DNA of 48,308 bases from Pseudoxanthomonas japonensis (lineage in GTDB: Bacteria > Pseudomonadota > Gammaproteobacteria > Xanthomonadales > Xanthomonadaceae), in NCBI RefSeq assembly GCF_010093445.1, contig NZ_PDWW01000030.1, positions 1 through 48,308 on the forward strand, in the 5' to 3' direction. A program made the translations under genes and the position numbers. The notes beneath the pieces were generated by a model that saw nothing but the letters and a program-made list of their open reading frames with translations, searched no databases and had not been told where the DNA came from. Of the stretch, positions 24,794 to 33,010 are shown one piece after another; position 1 is the first letter of the stretch, and every line of letters starts with the position of its first letter.

Positions 24794-25989
24794 CGTCCGC
24801 GCGCCGCAACGGCCGGGTGGCGGGTGCGACGCTGGTGGTCGTGCTGCTGCTGGCGACGCTCGTCGGCCTGTGGTTCCGCCACACCTTCCATCGCGTCGAG
24901 AAGACCGTGTACCTGCCGCCGACCGGCGAAGCGGCGTACAACCCGCTGTACGCGCTGGCGAAGACGCTGGAAGCCGATGGCGTGAAGGTCGATGTGCGCC
25001 AGCGCCTGATGCTGGACGACCACCCCATGGCGAGCCGCGACACGCTGCTGCTGTTCAACGATCCCCGCGTGCTGTCGCCGTCCGACGCCGAACGCCTGCT
25101 GGCGTGGGTGGAGGAAGGCGGCCATCTGCTGATCCGCACGCCGGCCTATTCGCCCGGCGACGCCACGACGGGGCCGGATGCGCCGCAGGCCGCGATGCTG
25201 GACCAGGTGTCGGCCTGGCTGGTGGACGAAACCCCTTCGTGCGAGGACTTCCAGGTGGAAGGCGAGGGCCATCACGTGGAGTTCTGCCGTGGCCGGCGCT
25301 TCGCCTTCGACGATACCGTGCCCGAACTGGCGTGGGGCGACCTGAAGCACGGTTACGTGTACGCCCGCGTGGCGGCGGGCGAAGGGCACGTCGACATCCT
25401 GGCCGATTTCGATTTCCTGACCAATACCGCCGCGCGCGGCTTCATGCAGGAGGCGCTCGACACACCGCCCGACGGCGGCCTGCGCGACGGTCCCCATCGC
25501 GCGCTGGCGCGGCAGGTGCTGGCGCCCAACTACCGCCAGGGCACCATGCACCTGGTCTACGCGGCGGAGATGCCGTCGCTGTGGCGCACGCTGTACCTGC
25601 AGGGCTGGATGGTGTGGGCGCCGCTGCTGCTCGCGCTGGCCGCCTGGCTGTGGATGCGCATGCAGCGCTTCGGCCCGCCGGTACCGTCGCCGGCCGGCGA
25701 ACGCCGCTCGCTGCTCGAACACGTCCGCGCCAGCGGCGAACACCTCTACCGTTACGGCCGCGGCGTGATGCTGTATTCCGCGGTCCGGCAGGCCTTCCTC
25801 GCGCGCCTGCGCCGGCGCGATCCGGTCGCCGCGGCCCTCAGCGGCGAGCCGCAGGTCGCCGCCATCGCCGAGCGCACCGGCCAGCCGGCCGACCGCATCC
25901 GCACCGCCCTCAACGTTCCTGCCTCGCACGACCGGCAGGCCTTCCGTGACCGCATCGCCCTGTTGATCCAACTGAGAAACCGCCTATGA
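24790..25989 (+). CDS. DUF4350 domain membrane protein
   Basis: 399 residues from GTG 24790, which overlaps the DUF4129 stop (GTGA). A helix at about 10-30 anchors the protein. The DUF4350 region (about 35-280) resembles a class I glutamine amidotransferase-like fold (LLLFNDPRVLSPSDAERLLAWVEEGGHLLIRT) without an obvious catalytic cysteine at the nucleophile elbow. A second helix lies at about 268-290, with a cytoplasmic tail after it. The family occurs with MoxR and DUF58 genes and may be a periplasmic sensor or scaffold. The MoxR start codon overlaps its stop (ATGA). Confidence 0.85.
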   Translation: MTSARRNGRVAGATLVVVLLLATLVGLWFRHTFHRVEKTVYLPPTGEAAYNPLYALAKTLEADGVKVDVRQRLMLDDHPMASRDTLLLFNDPRVLSPSDAERLLAWVEEGGHLLIRTPAYSPGDATTGPDAPQAAMLDQVSAWLVDETPSCEDFQVEGEGHHVEFCRGRRFAFDDTVPELAWGDLKHGYVYARVAAGEGHVDILADFDFLTNTAARGFMQEALDTPPDGGLRDGPHRALARQVLAPNYRQGTMHLVYAAEMPSLWRTLYLQGWMVWAPLLLALAAWLWMRMQRFGPPVPSPAGERRSLLEHVRASGEHLYRYGRGVMLYSAVRQAFLARLRRRDPVAAALSGEPQVAAIAERTGQPADRIRTALNVPASHDRQAFRDRIALLIQLRNRL

Positions 25990-26987
25990 ACGACGAGACC
26001 GCCGCCGCGCCGCCCGCGCTCCCGCCGACGCCGCGCAATACCCTGTCCGAGCGCGTCGAGGCCGTGCGCGAGGAAGTCTCGCGCGCCTTCATCGGCCAGC
26101 CCGACGTGCTGGACCAGATCCTGATCGCACTGCTCGCCGGCGGCCACGTGCTGATCGAGGGCGTGCCCGGGCTGGGCAAGACCCTGCTGGTGCGTGCGCT
26201 GGCGCAGGCGCTGGAGCTGACCTACGCGCGCGTGCAGTTCACGCCCGACCTGATGCCGAGCGACGTCAGCGGCCATGCCGTCTACGACCCGAAGACCGAA
26301 AGCTTCCAGATCCGCCGCGGCCCGGTGTTCACCAACATCCTGCTGGCCGACGAGATCAACCGCGCCCCGGCCAAGACCCAGTCCGCGCTGCTGGAAGTGA
26401 TGCAGGAAGGGCAGGTCACGATCGAAGGCACGTCGTTCCAGCTGTCGCCCCCCTTCATCGCGCTCGCCACGCAGAATCCGGTGGAGCAGGAAGGCACCTA
26501 TCCGTTGCCGGAAGCGCAGCTGGACCGTTTCCTGCTGAAGGTGCTGATCGACTATCCGGCACTGGAGGACGAGAAGCGCATGGTCGATGCCATCACCACC
26601 GGGCGCACCGCCGCCGACTTCGATCTCTCGCAGGTGAAGCGCGTGCTTGGCGCCGCTGACATCGCCGCGATGCAGCGCGAGACCGCCGCCGTGCGCGTGG
26701 ATCCGGAAGTCGTCGACTACGCCGTGCGCATCGTCGCCGCCACCCGCAAGTGGCCCGGCATCGCGCTGGGCGCCGGTCCGCGCGGCAGCATCGCGCTGAT
26801 CCGTGCGGCGCGCGCTCAGGCGGTACTGCAGGGACGCGATTTCGTCACCCCGGACGACGTGCGCGACATCGCACGGCCAGCCTTGCGTCACCGCATCACG
26901 CTGGCGCCCGAGTTGCAGATCGAAGGCCAGTCGCCCGATGACGCGCTGCGTGCGCTGCTGGCGAAAGTGGACGCACCCAGGAAATGA
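25986..26987 (+). CDS. MoxR family AAA+ ATPase
   Basis: 333 residues. Walker A GVPGLGKT at 59-66, Walker B LLADEIN with D122-E123, sensor 1 ATQNP near 161, then GTYPLPEAQLDRF with the arginine finger. All are standard for MoxR ATPases, which act as chaperones with a von Willebrand-type or DUF58 partner in maturing enzyme complexes and in stress tolerance. A flexible N-terminus rich in Pro/Ala precedes the domain. Its likely partner, DUF58, follows after a 366-bp repeat region rather than directly. Confidence 0.93.
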   Translation: MNDETAAAPPALPPTPRNTLSERVEAVREEVSRAFIGQPDVLDQILIALLAGGHVLIEGVPGLGKTLLVRALAQALELTYARVQFTPDLMPSDVSGHAVYDPKTESFQIRRGPVFTNILLADEINRAPAKTQSALLEVMQEGQVTIEGTSFQLSPPFIALATQNPVEQEGTYPLPEAQLDRFLLKVLIDYPALEDEKRMVDAITTGRTAADFDLSQVKRVLGAADIAAMQRETAAVRVDPEVVDYAVRIVAATRKWPGIALGAGPRGSIALIRAARAQAVLQGRDFVTPDDVRDIARPALRHRITLAPELQIEGQSPDDALRALLAKVDAPRK

Positions 26988-27353
26988 TCGTCTGCGCTGT
27001 CGCCACCGGCCTCGTGACCAGCTCTCTACCCCGCGCGCGGGGGAGGGCTGGGGTGGAGGCGCGCGACCAACGTGATGGGGTGCTGACGCATTGGTCCTTC
27101 GTTCGCCCCCATCCCAACCTTCCCCCGCAGGCGGGGGAAGGGGCGCGTCCATGAGATTTGTGCCGCTGCTGTCGCTGCTTGTCGGAAGTGGGCGCTCGCG
27201 GCCCACGCTCGTCCACGCGATCTGCTCCCTCCCCCGCGCGCGGGGGAGGGCCGGGGTGGGGGCGCGCGACCAACCTGATGGTGTGCATACGCATCCGTTC
27301 TCCGTTTGCCCCCCTCCGGACCTTCCCCCGCAGGTGGGGGAAGAGGCGTGCCC
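26988..27353. repeat. Two copies of a composite palindromic element of about 125 bp
   Basis: Copy 1 runs from about 27029 to the ATG at 27151 and copy 2 from about 27230 to the DUF58 ATG at 27354. Both hold, in order: a CCCCGCGCGCGGGG palindrome; GGGCTGGGG or GGGCCGGGG; GGCGCGCGACCAAC; a diverged centre; then a CCTTCCCCCGCAGG-type palindrome and a G-rich segment before ATGAG. The matching of both ends, including the start codon context, points to a tandem duplication. Nothing gene-like is seen before 27151. Confidence 0.75.
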
Positions 27354-27357
27354 ATGA
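27151..27357 (+). CDS. Short open frame, probable duplicated DUF58 start
   Basis: 68 residues. It starts at an ATG in the same repeat context as the DUF58 start. The first residues, MRFVPLLSLLVG, resemble the DUF58 start MRPAPLLIVLIA; it then runs through the second repeat copy in a Pro/Arg-rich, non-protein-like way. The stop TGA overlaps the DUF58 ATG (ATGA at 27354-27357). It may be translated and couple to DUF58, or it may be a dead remnant of the duplication. I would not assign a protein function. Confidence 0.3.
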   Translation: MRFVPLLSLLVGSGRSRPTLVHAICSLPRARGRAGVGARDQPDGVHTHPFSVCPPPDLPPQVGEEACP

Positions 27358-28652
27358 GGCCAGCGCCGCTGCTGATCGTGCTGATCGCCTGCTGGGGCCT
27401 GGCCGGCCTGGCCGTACCCTTCCTGGGATGGCCGCTGTGGCAGTGGCAGCTGGCGGGTGCAGTGATGCTAGTGGTTGCGGCACTGGATGCCTGGTGGCTG
27501 CGCACCCGGCCCACGCCGGACACCGTGCGCGAGGTGCCAGAGGCGCTGCCGCTGGGCATCGAACGCGACGTCGCGCTGTTGTTCGAGTCGCGGGTGAAGC
27601 AGCGGCTGGAGGTATTCGACCTGCATCCGGGCGACTGGACATCGACCGGCCTGCCGCGCCGGCTGACGCTGGCCCCGATGTCGGCGACCCGCATCACCTA
27701 CCGCCTGCGTCCCGCGGCGCGTGGCGACGCGCACTTCGAGGGTGTGCAGCTGCGCCTGCGTTCCGCGCTGGCGCTGTGGCGGCAGTCGCGCGTCGCCGGC
27801 GCGCCGCAACGGGTGCGTGTGTACCCGAACTTCGCGCCGCTGACGCGCTTCGCGCTGTTCAGTGCCGAACAGGCGTCGCGGCTGGTGGGCGCGCACCTCA
27901 AGCGGCGGCGTGGCGAAGGTACCGACTTCCACCAGATGCGTGAGTACCGCGTCGGCGACAGCCTGCGCCAGGTCGACTGGAAGGCCACCGCACGCTCGCG
28001 CAAGCTGATCTCGCGCGAGTACCAGGACGAGAAGAACCAGCAACTGGTGATGCTGATCGACACCGGCCGCCGGATGATGGCGCGCGAGGACGAACTGGGG
28101 CATTTCGACCACGTGCTCAACGCATCGCTGGTGGTGTCGTACCTGGCATTGCGGCAGGGCGACGGCGTGGGCCTGTTCGCCGCCGGTGGCGACAGCCGCT
28201 GGGTCGCGCCGCAACGCGGCATGGCCGCCATCGATACGCTGCTGCGTGCCAGCTACGACCTGCAGCCGCGCCCGGTGGCTACCGACTACCTGGCCGCCGC
28301 CACCGAACTCAGCCTGCGGCAGCGCCGTCGCGCGCTGGTGATGCTGGTCACCAACGTCCGCGACGAGGACATCGACGACCTGCTGGCCGCCGTCCGCCTG
28401 TTGCAGAAGCGGCACCTGGTCTGCGTGGCCAGCCTGCGCGAGACGTCGCTGGACGATGCCCTCGACCAGGAGGTGCACGACCTGCAGGGTGCGATCCACG
28501 CCGGCGCGGTCGCCCGCTACCGGGAGCAGCGCACGGCGGCGCACGATGCGCTGCGCAGCCATCGCGTGATGGTGCTCGACGTCACCAGCGACGAACTGCC
28601 GGCCGCGCTGGTGGAGCGCTACCTGGCGGTGAAGCGCGATGGTGTGCTGTAG
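27354..28652 (+). CDS. DUF58 domain membrane protein, MoxR partner
   Basis: 432 residues from ATG 27354, preceded by GGGGGAAGAGG, so the end of the repeat serves as ribosome binding site. Two helices cover about 3-48. The DUF58 core, RRGEGTDFHQMREYRVGDSL, with RQVDWKATARSRKLISREY immediately after, lies at about 184-223, followed by a von Willebrand A-like region starting VMLIDTG (D of a partial MIDAS). This is the standard companion of MoxR. The last base of its stop (28652) is also the first base of an optional GTG start of the next gene. Confidence 0.9.
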   Translation: MRPAPLLIVLIACWGLAGLAVPFLGWPLWQWQLAGAVMLVVAALDAWWLRTRPTPDTVREVPEALPLGIERDVALLFESRVKQRLEVFDLHPGDWTSTGLPRRLTLAPMSATRITYRLRPAARGDAHFEGVQLRLRSALALWRQSRVAGAPQRVRVYPNFAPLTRFALFSAEQASRLVGAHLKRRRGEGTDFHQMREYRVGDSLRQVDWKATARSRKLISREYQDEKNQQLVMLIDTGRRMMAREDELGHFDHVLNASLVVSYLALRQGDGVGLFAAGGDSRWVAPQRGMAAIDTLLRASYDLQPRPVATDYLAAATELSLRQRRRALVMLVTNVRDEDIDDLLAAVRLLQKRHLVCVASLRETSLDDALDQEVHDLQGAIHAGAVARYREQRTAAHDALRSHRVMVLDVTSDELPAALVERYLAVKRDGVL

Positions 28653-28660
28653 TGGCGGCC

Positions 28661-29683
28661 ATGCGCCCGCTCGCTACGCCGCTCGTCCTCGTCGCGCTGT
28701 GTCTCGGTGCGGGGCGTGCGCACGCCACGGACGTCGAACGCATCCGGTTGCAGTCGACGGAGGTCGTCGTCGAGATCACGCCGGCCTTGGGCGGCCGTGT
28801 GCTGCATGCCGGGCGCGTCGATCGTCCCAACCTGATCAGGACCGGCGAACCCGTCGCGTCGCAACCGACGCCAGCCGTCTCGGCGGACGCGGACGACATC
28901 GGCTACCTGGGGCACGACGTGTGGCTGGGACCGCAGAGCGGCTGGTGGTCCGACCAGGACGCGAATCCATCGCGCCGGGCGGCGAAGGCGGTGTGGCCGC
29001 CGGACCCGTACCTGGCGTTCGCGGAGACGCGCGTGGTCGCGCGTTCGCCCGAGCGGCTGGTGCTGGAGGGCATCGACAGCCCCGTCACCGGCGTGCGGCT
29101 GCTGAAGTCGTTCGCGTTCGATCCGTCCGATCCGTCCACCCTCATCGTGACGGCGACCGCACGCAACATCCGCGGACGTCCTGTCGCGCGCGACCTGTGG
29201 TTCAACACGCGTACGTCCGCCGCCACCCGCGTGTACGTGCCGGTGGCCCATGCGCGCGACGTGCGCGTCGAAGGCGAGGATGGCGCCGTGCCTGCGTGGC
29301 GGATCGAGCGTGGTGTGTTCGCGTTCCAGCCCGCATCGCCGGATCTTCCGATGCGCCGCGGCAAGGTGTTCCTGCAGCCGTCGGCCGGCTGGATGGCGGG
29401 GTTCGCCCACGGACAGGCGTTCGTCATCCGCTTCGATCACCACCCGCGCGCCGCCATCCATCCCGAGCACGGCCAGGTCGAGCTGTATCTGGACCATGCC
29501 GGTGACGTCCAGGCCGGCCTGCTGGAGATGGAAGTGCACGCGCCGTTCCGCACCCTCGCCGCCGGCGATGCGATGCAGGCCCAGGAACGCTGGACCCTGC
29601 TGGCGTACGACGGACCGGACATGCAGGAGGCGCAGGTCGCCTTCCTGTGCGAACGCCTGGCGCTCTGCGTCGCGCCCGACTGA
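28661..29683 (+). CDS. DUF4380 family exported protein
   Basis: 340 residues from ATG 28661; a GTG at 28652, overlapping the DUF58 stop, would add three residues. A signal peptide MRPLATPLVLVALCLGAGRA (cleavage near AHA-T) is followed by a beta-rich sequence: TPALGGRVLHAG near the start, LGHDVWLGPQSGW, and FNTRTSAATRVYVPV. The fold resembles aldose-epimerase/galactose-mutarotase-like sandwiches, as in DUF4380. Conserved catalytic residues cannot be assigned. Being last in the MoxR/DUF58 block and exported, it may be a periplasmic carbohydrate-binding component or merely a neighbour. Confidence 0.78.
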   Translation: MRPLATPLVLVALCLGAGRAHATDVERIRLQSTEVVVEITPALGGRVLHAGRVDRPNLIRTGEPVASQPTPAVSADADDIGYLGHDVWLGPQSGWWSDQDANPSRRAAKAVWPPDPYLAFAETRVVARSPERLVLEGIDSPVTGVRLLKSFAFDPSDPSTLIVTATARNIRGRPVARDLWFNTRTSAATRVYVPVAHARDVRVEGEDGAVPAWRIERGVFAFQPASPDLPMRRGKVFLQPSAGWMAGFAHGQAFVIRFDHHPRAAIHPEHGQVELYLDHAGDVQAGLLEMEVHAPFRTLAAGDAMQAQERWTLLAYDGPDMQEAQVAFLCERLALCVAPD

Positions 29684-29693
29684 CCGCCGCGCG

Positions 29694-30467
29694 TCAGCGC
29701 GATGCGTCGATGCCCTTGCCCGTCGCCGCCCACCAGAGGCCGCCGTACAGGTGTGCCAGGTACGACGGGTCGTCGTACAGCGCCGGCGTGTGTCCCAGCG
29801 CGGTGACGAACACGCGGCCGCCGTCATAGGTGTGGTACCAGGCGACCGGGTGGTCCTTGCCCATGCCGCGGGCGGTCTGGCCGGGCCAGATGCGGGTGGG
29901 GTCGTAGCTGGTTTCGTCGACGCTGAGCACGGTGCGCAGGCCGCGCGTGACCGGGGCGTTGAACTCGTACCACTCGTCCGTCCATACCCAGCGCGACGGC
30001 AGGCCGAACGTGGCGGGGAACGCCGGATCTTCCACGCGCACGGTGGCGGTCTGCACCATCGGATGGATGCGGAAGGTCCGGCCGATCAGGCGCTCGAACC
30101 ACGGCCAGTCGCCGGGCGGATTGAAGATCAGCGCGCGATGCACGGCCATCACGCCACCGCCGGTGCGGACGTAGGCTTCCAGTTTCGCGCGCTGTTCGCC
30201 CTTCAGCTCGTCGCCGGGCGTATTGAGCAGCACGATGGCGGCATAAGGCGACAGGTCGCCATCGAAGGGCGTGCTGTTCCACGACCAGGCCAGGTCGAAG
30301 CCATGCATCTGCGCCATGCGCTCGAACTGCGGCTTGGCGACCACGGCGTAGTCATGGTGGTAGCGGTTGGGGATGGCGACCACCAGCACCTTGAACTGGC
30401 CCTGCGCGAACGCGGAGGGCGCCAGGGAGGCGAGGCAGAGGAGCGTCAGCAGCAGGAAGCGTTTCAT
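29694..30467 (-). CDS. ThuA-like domain exported protein
   Basis: 257 residues with a signal peptide (MKRFLLLTLLCLASLAPSAFA-Q). The mature part has the ThuA/class I glutamine amidotransferase-like fold: VLVVAIPNRYHHDY, AIVLLNTPGDELKGEQRAKL, GGGVMAVHRA, then HPVAWYHTYDGGRVFVTALGHTPALY. Such proteins are linked to trehalose and other sugar utilisation, some as keto-sugar isomerases or hydrolases; activity here is unproven. It converges on the DUF4380 gene with a 10-bp gap and has no obvious carbohydrate operon around it. Confidence 0.85.
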   Translation of the reverse strand: MKRFLLLTLLCLASLAPSAFAQGQFKVLVVAIPNRYHHDYAVVAKPQFERMAQMHGFDLAWSWNSTPFDGDLSPYAAIVLLNTPGDELKGEQRAKLEAYVRTGGGVMAVHRALIFNPPGDWPWFERLIGRTFRIHPMVQTATVRVEDPAFPATFGLPSRWVWTDEWYEFNAPVTRGLRTVLSVDETSYDPTRIWPGQTARGMGKDHPVAWYHTYDGGRVFVTALGHTPALYDDPSYLAHLYGGLWWAATGKGIDASR

Positions 30468-30546
30468 CCGGCGATGCTAGCCGGCGCGCCTGCCGCCAGG
30501 CGTCGCCGCGCTATTCCGTTTTCAGCGATGGCTATGCGGATATGGC

Positions 30547-30897
30547 CTAGGCCGCGCGCGTGGCCTGCATCGCCTTGCAGGCACCCCAGGCCAGCATCAC
30601 CAGGCCGGCCGCGGAGACGACACCGATCAGCATGCCGACGGCACTGAACAGACCCATCATGCTGCTCACCGAGGCATAGCCGTCGGTGGCGTTGTTGATC
30701 ACCCATGCCTGCCACACGCTCATCACGCCGCGCAGCAGGGTGGTCAGCAGCATCAGCGAAATGCCGGCCAGCGCCAGCTTGCGACCCGGCGCCGGCGGCG
30801 CCCACATCGCCAACATCGCGGCACCGGCCACGCAGGCCAGCAGTTCGGGCAACTGGTAGCCGAGCATCGTCAGCATCTGGGTGAGGAATCCGTCCAC
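30547..30897 (-). CDS. Hypothetical four-helix membrane protein
   Basis: 116 residues from GTG 30897, chosen because CGGAG lies seven bases upstream; the frame is open further upstream, but without a better start. Hydrophobic segments lie at about 14-32, 38-56, 70-80 and 88-108. I do not recognise the family. It is upstream of the ThuA gene on the same strand (79-bp gap) and downstream of the PD-(D/E)XK gene. Confidence 0.6.
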   Translation of the reverse strand: MDGFLTQMLTMLGYQLPELLACVAGAAMLAMWAPPAPGRKLALAGISLMLLTTLLRGVMSVWQAWVINNATDGYASVSSMMGLFSAVGMLIGVVSAAGLVMLAWGACKAMQATRAA

Positions 30898-30965
30898 GGT
30901 TGTACTCCGATAGGTGCATGGGGCCGTGTTCAGCCACGGCACGAAGCTGTCACTCGTTTGGATCG

Positions 30966-31766
30966 CTACTCACTCGTTGCGGCGTCTGACTCGGTGTTCT
31001 TCGTGGATTCCTTTTTCTGCTGTGCTTTGGCATTCCTCGTCGCCGCCTTTTTGAGACGTTGCTGTGCGTCTTTCACTTTGTCGCCATCCAGAACCTCCCG
31101 CTTGAGAATCTCGTTATTGAGGAGATCTGCGATGCTTTCGGCCTCGATCTTCAGGTCGGGAAAGTAGCGCCTCATTTCACGGCGAATAACGCTGGTGACG
31201 GCGTCGCCGAGAATGACTTGAGCGACCGTAAACTTGTTCAGCACAGAGATGTGCTGGTGGTAGACGCCCATCGCATCTGTCGTTAGCCCCTCTCGGCAAA
31301 GAAGGAATAGCTTGCGCTGATCATCTTCATTCTTGAGGTTGAGGTCCGGTAGGCAAAAAGAAGATACGTGCTCGTAGTCGACGGGCTGTCCGAATTTGAT
31401 CTTGTACAGTCGCCACTCAAGAGAATTGGTCAGCACGATCCACTCGATCCCCTCGTGGGCGCCGTAATTGATGGCTTGACGTAGATGGTTGTCATTGAGA
31501 GCCAAGGCCGCAGCTTTGACCTCGATCAGGATCCTGATCTTTCCTTCGACCTTGACCGCCAAGTCGCAAAACGTACCCCGAATCTGCTGCTCGCTGGTCA
31601 ACTCGTTGTACTTATCGAAACCGAAAATCTCTGCAAGCATGTCCTTCACGAGGGTGACGGTATCGGCTTCCGAGACGTCCTTCGTTTTGTGGGACACCGC
31701 GACGCCGACCAGGTTCTTCACTGCAGCGGGCCACCGGTCCGAGACCTTCTTTGGAATCTTCAGCAT
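30966..31766 (-). CDS. Stand-alone HsdR N-terminal-like PD-(D/E)XK protein
   Basis: 266 residues from ATG 31766, with AGGAG about six bases upstream. D68 (CDLAVKV), then E82 and K84 (ILIEVKA), plus Q97 (RQAINYG), is the PD-(D/E)XK signature in the context found at the N-terminus of type I restriction subunit HsdR (EGIEWIVLTNSLEWRLYKI). There is no helicase domain, and no hsdM or hsdS gene nearby. The C-terminal 40 residues are Lys/Ala/Glu-rich and probably coiled or disordered. GC content is clearly lower than in aroE next door, suggesting transfer. It could be a lone nuclease with a defence role or an inert orphan. Confidence 0.75.
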   Translation of the reverse strand: MLKIPKKVSDRWPAAVKNLVGVAVSHKTKDVSEADTVTLVKDMLAEIFGFDKYNELTSEQQIRGTFCDLAVKVEGKIRILIEVKAAALALNDNHLRQAINYGAHEGIEWIVLTNSLEWRLYKIKFGQPVDYEHVSSFCLPDLNLKNEDDQRKLFLLCREGLTTDAMGVYHQHISVLNKFTVAQVILGDAVTSVIRREMRRYFPDLKIEAESIADLLNNEILKREVLDGDKVKDAQQRLKKAATRNAKAQQKKESTKNTESDAATSE

Positions 31767-31808
31767 GTACTCTCCTTGAGTTATCAACGTTCCACTTGCC
31801 TATTGCGC

Positions 31809-32657
31809 TCAATCCGCCGTCACCAGCACCTTGTCCTTGCCGCGCAGTGCGGCGTAGACGGCATCGGTTTCCGGTCGCACGCCATGCCAGTGCTCGAAGG
31901 CTTCGGCGGCCTGCTCCACCAGCATGCCCAGCCCGTCCACCGCATCGTGGCAGCCGGCGGCGCGGGCCCAGGCGAGGAACGGGATCGCGGCTTCGCCATA
32001 GTTGAGATCGACCGCCAGCGTGCGCGGCGTCGCCAACGTGAAGGGCAAGGTGAACGCCCCCTGGTCCTGGCGTGCCGCCGAGGTCGCGTTGATGATCAGT
32101 GAGAAGTCGCCGAGGTCGCGCAGGTCGTCCCAGTAGCGCGAGTGCGCGCGGTCCGGTTCGCCCAGCGCATCGGCCAGCGCATCCGCACGGTCCGCGGTGC
32201 GGTTGACGATGATCAGTTCGCTGATGCCGGCATCCAGCAGCGCGGGCGCCACGCCGCGCGCGGCGCCGCCGGCGCCGAGCAGCAGGGCGCGGCGCGCGCG
32301 CAGGTCCAGTCCGTTGCGCTCCGTGAGATCGCGCACCAGCCCGGCGCCGTCGGTGTTGTCGCCGTGCCACTGGCCGTCGTTGCGGGTGAGTGTATTGACC
32401 GCACCGGCACGCCGGGCGCGATCGCTCGCCTGCGCGCAGATCGCGAACGCGGCTTCCTTCAACGGCAGGGTGACGTTCGCGCCCGCGCCGCCGTCGCCGG
32501 CGAAGCGGTCCAGCGTGGCGACGAAGTCGTGCGGCGCGGTGTCGATGGCCGTGTACTCCAGCGCGATGCCGACCTGCTGCGCGAAGGCGGCATGGATGCG
32601 TGGCGAGAGCGAGTGGGCGACGGGATGGCCGAAGACGGCGTAGCGGGAGTGGGACAT
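31809..32657 (-). CDS. aroE: Shikimate dehydrogenase
   Basis: 282 residues. The shikimate-binding HSLSP lies at 15-19, catalytic K67 in NVTLPLKE, N88 and D103 (VNTL, GDNTDG), and the NADP site GAGGAARGV at about 128-136; [12 protein letters not shown] and [14 protein letters not shown] complete the family pattern. It reduces 3-dehydroshikimate to shikimate with NADPH in aromatic amino acid synthesis. That pathway also feeds chorismate to the XanB2-type chorismatase encoded at 35666-36685. The ATG 32657 was chosen because the preceding open residues are not AroE-like. It lies immediately upstream of the foreign-looking PD-(D/E)XK gene. Confidence 0.95.
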   Translation of the reverse strand: MSHSRYAVFGHPVAHSLSPRIHAAFAQQVGIALEYTAIDTAPHDFVATLDRFAGDGGAGANVTLPLKEAAFAICAQASDRARRAGAVNTLTRNDGQWHGDNTDGAGLVRDLTERNGLDLRARRALLLGAGGAARGVAPALLDAGISELIIVNRTADRADALADALGEPDRAHSRYWDDLRDLGDFSLIINATSAARQDQGAFTLPFTLATPRTLAVDLNYGEAAIPFLAWARAAGCHDAVDGLGMLVEQAAEAFEHWHGVRPETDAVYAALRGKDKVLVTAD

Positions 32658-33010
32658 GGCGCGGAACCCCGTCTGCAGGAGTGAGTCGGATGCCACGGCG
32701 GCGTGTCCGCACACGCGGATGCCTGCCGCCGTCTTCGCCGCAGTCTACCCCGCGCCGGTATCGCCTTGACAGGCTGAGCGCTCCGCTGCACTGTGCCGCC
32801 GCCGAAGGGGTGTGCCAGGGAGCAAGGCGACAGGCAGGACGGGCTGGGGAGTCCGACTGCCGTCCATCGAGCTCCGTCCTGCGTGGATGCGTGTCGACCG
32901 GAAACGGAGCGGCGGCATCCGCGCCCGCGCACCCGTCGGTACGACACCGATCCGCCCCGCCGGTACCGCAAGGACGCGGGGACGCCACCATCACCGAAAG
33001 GGGAAACACC
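32658..33010. other. Divergent intergenic region aroE / outer-membrane barrel
   Basis: No gene is supported in these 353 bases. On the plus strand TTGACA at 32766-32771 is a perfect -35 box, but the base run at the proper distance (near 32789) is a poor -10. If used it would leave a leader of about 210 nt before the barrel gene. GAAAGGGGAAAC (32995-33006) provides the ribosome binding site. No clear structured RNA is visible. Confidence 0.4.

Noticed and set aside
27029..27353. Two-copy palindromic array read as a CRISPR
   Set aside because: Only two long, diverged units with a unique spacer of irregular length and no cas genes; it fits a duplicated REP composite.
26896..27697. Minus-strand frames across the MoxR-DUF58 spacer
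   Set aside because: They are translations of the palindromic repeats and of the antisense of DUF58; internal similarity reflects the duplicated DNA, not a protein repeat.
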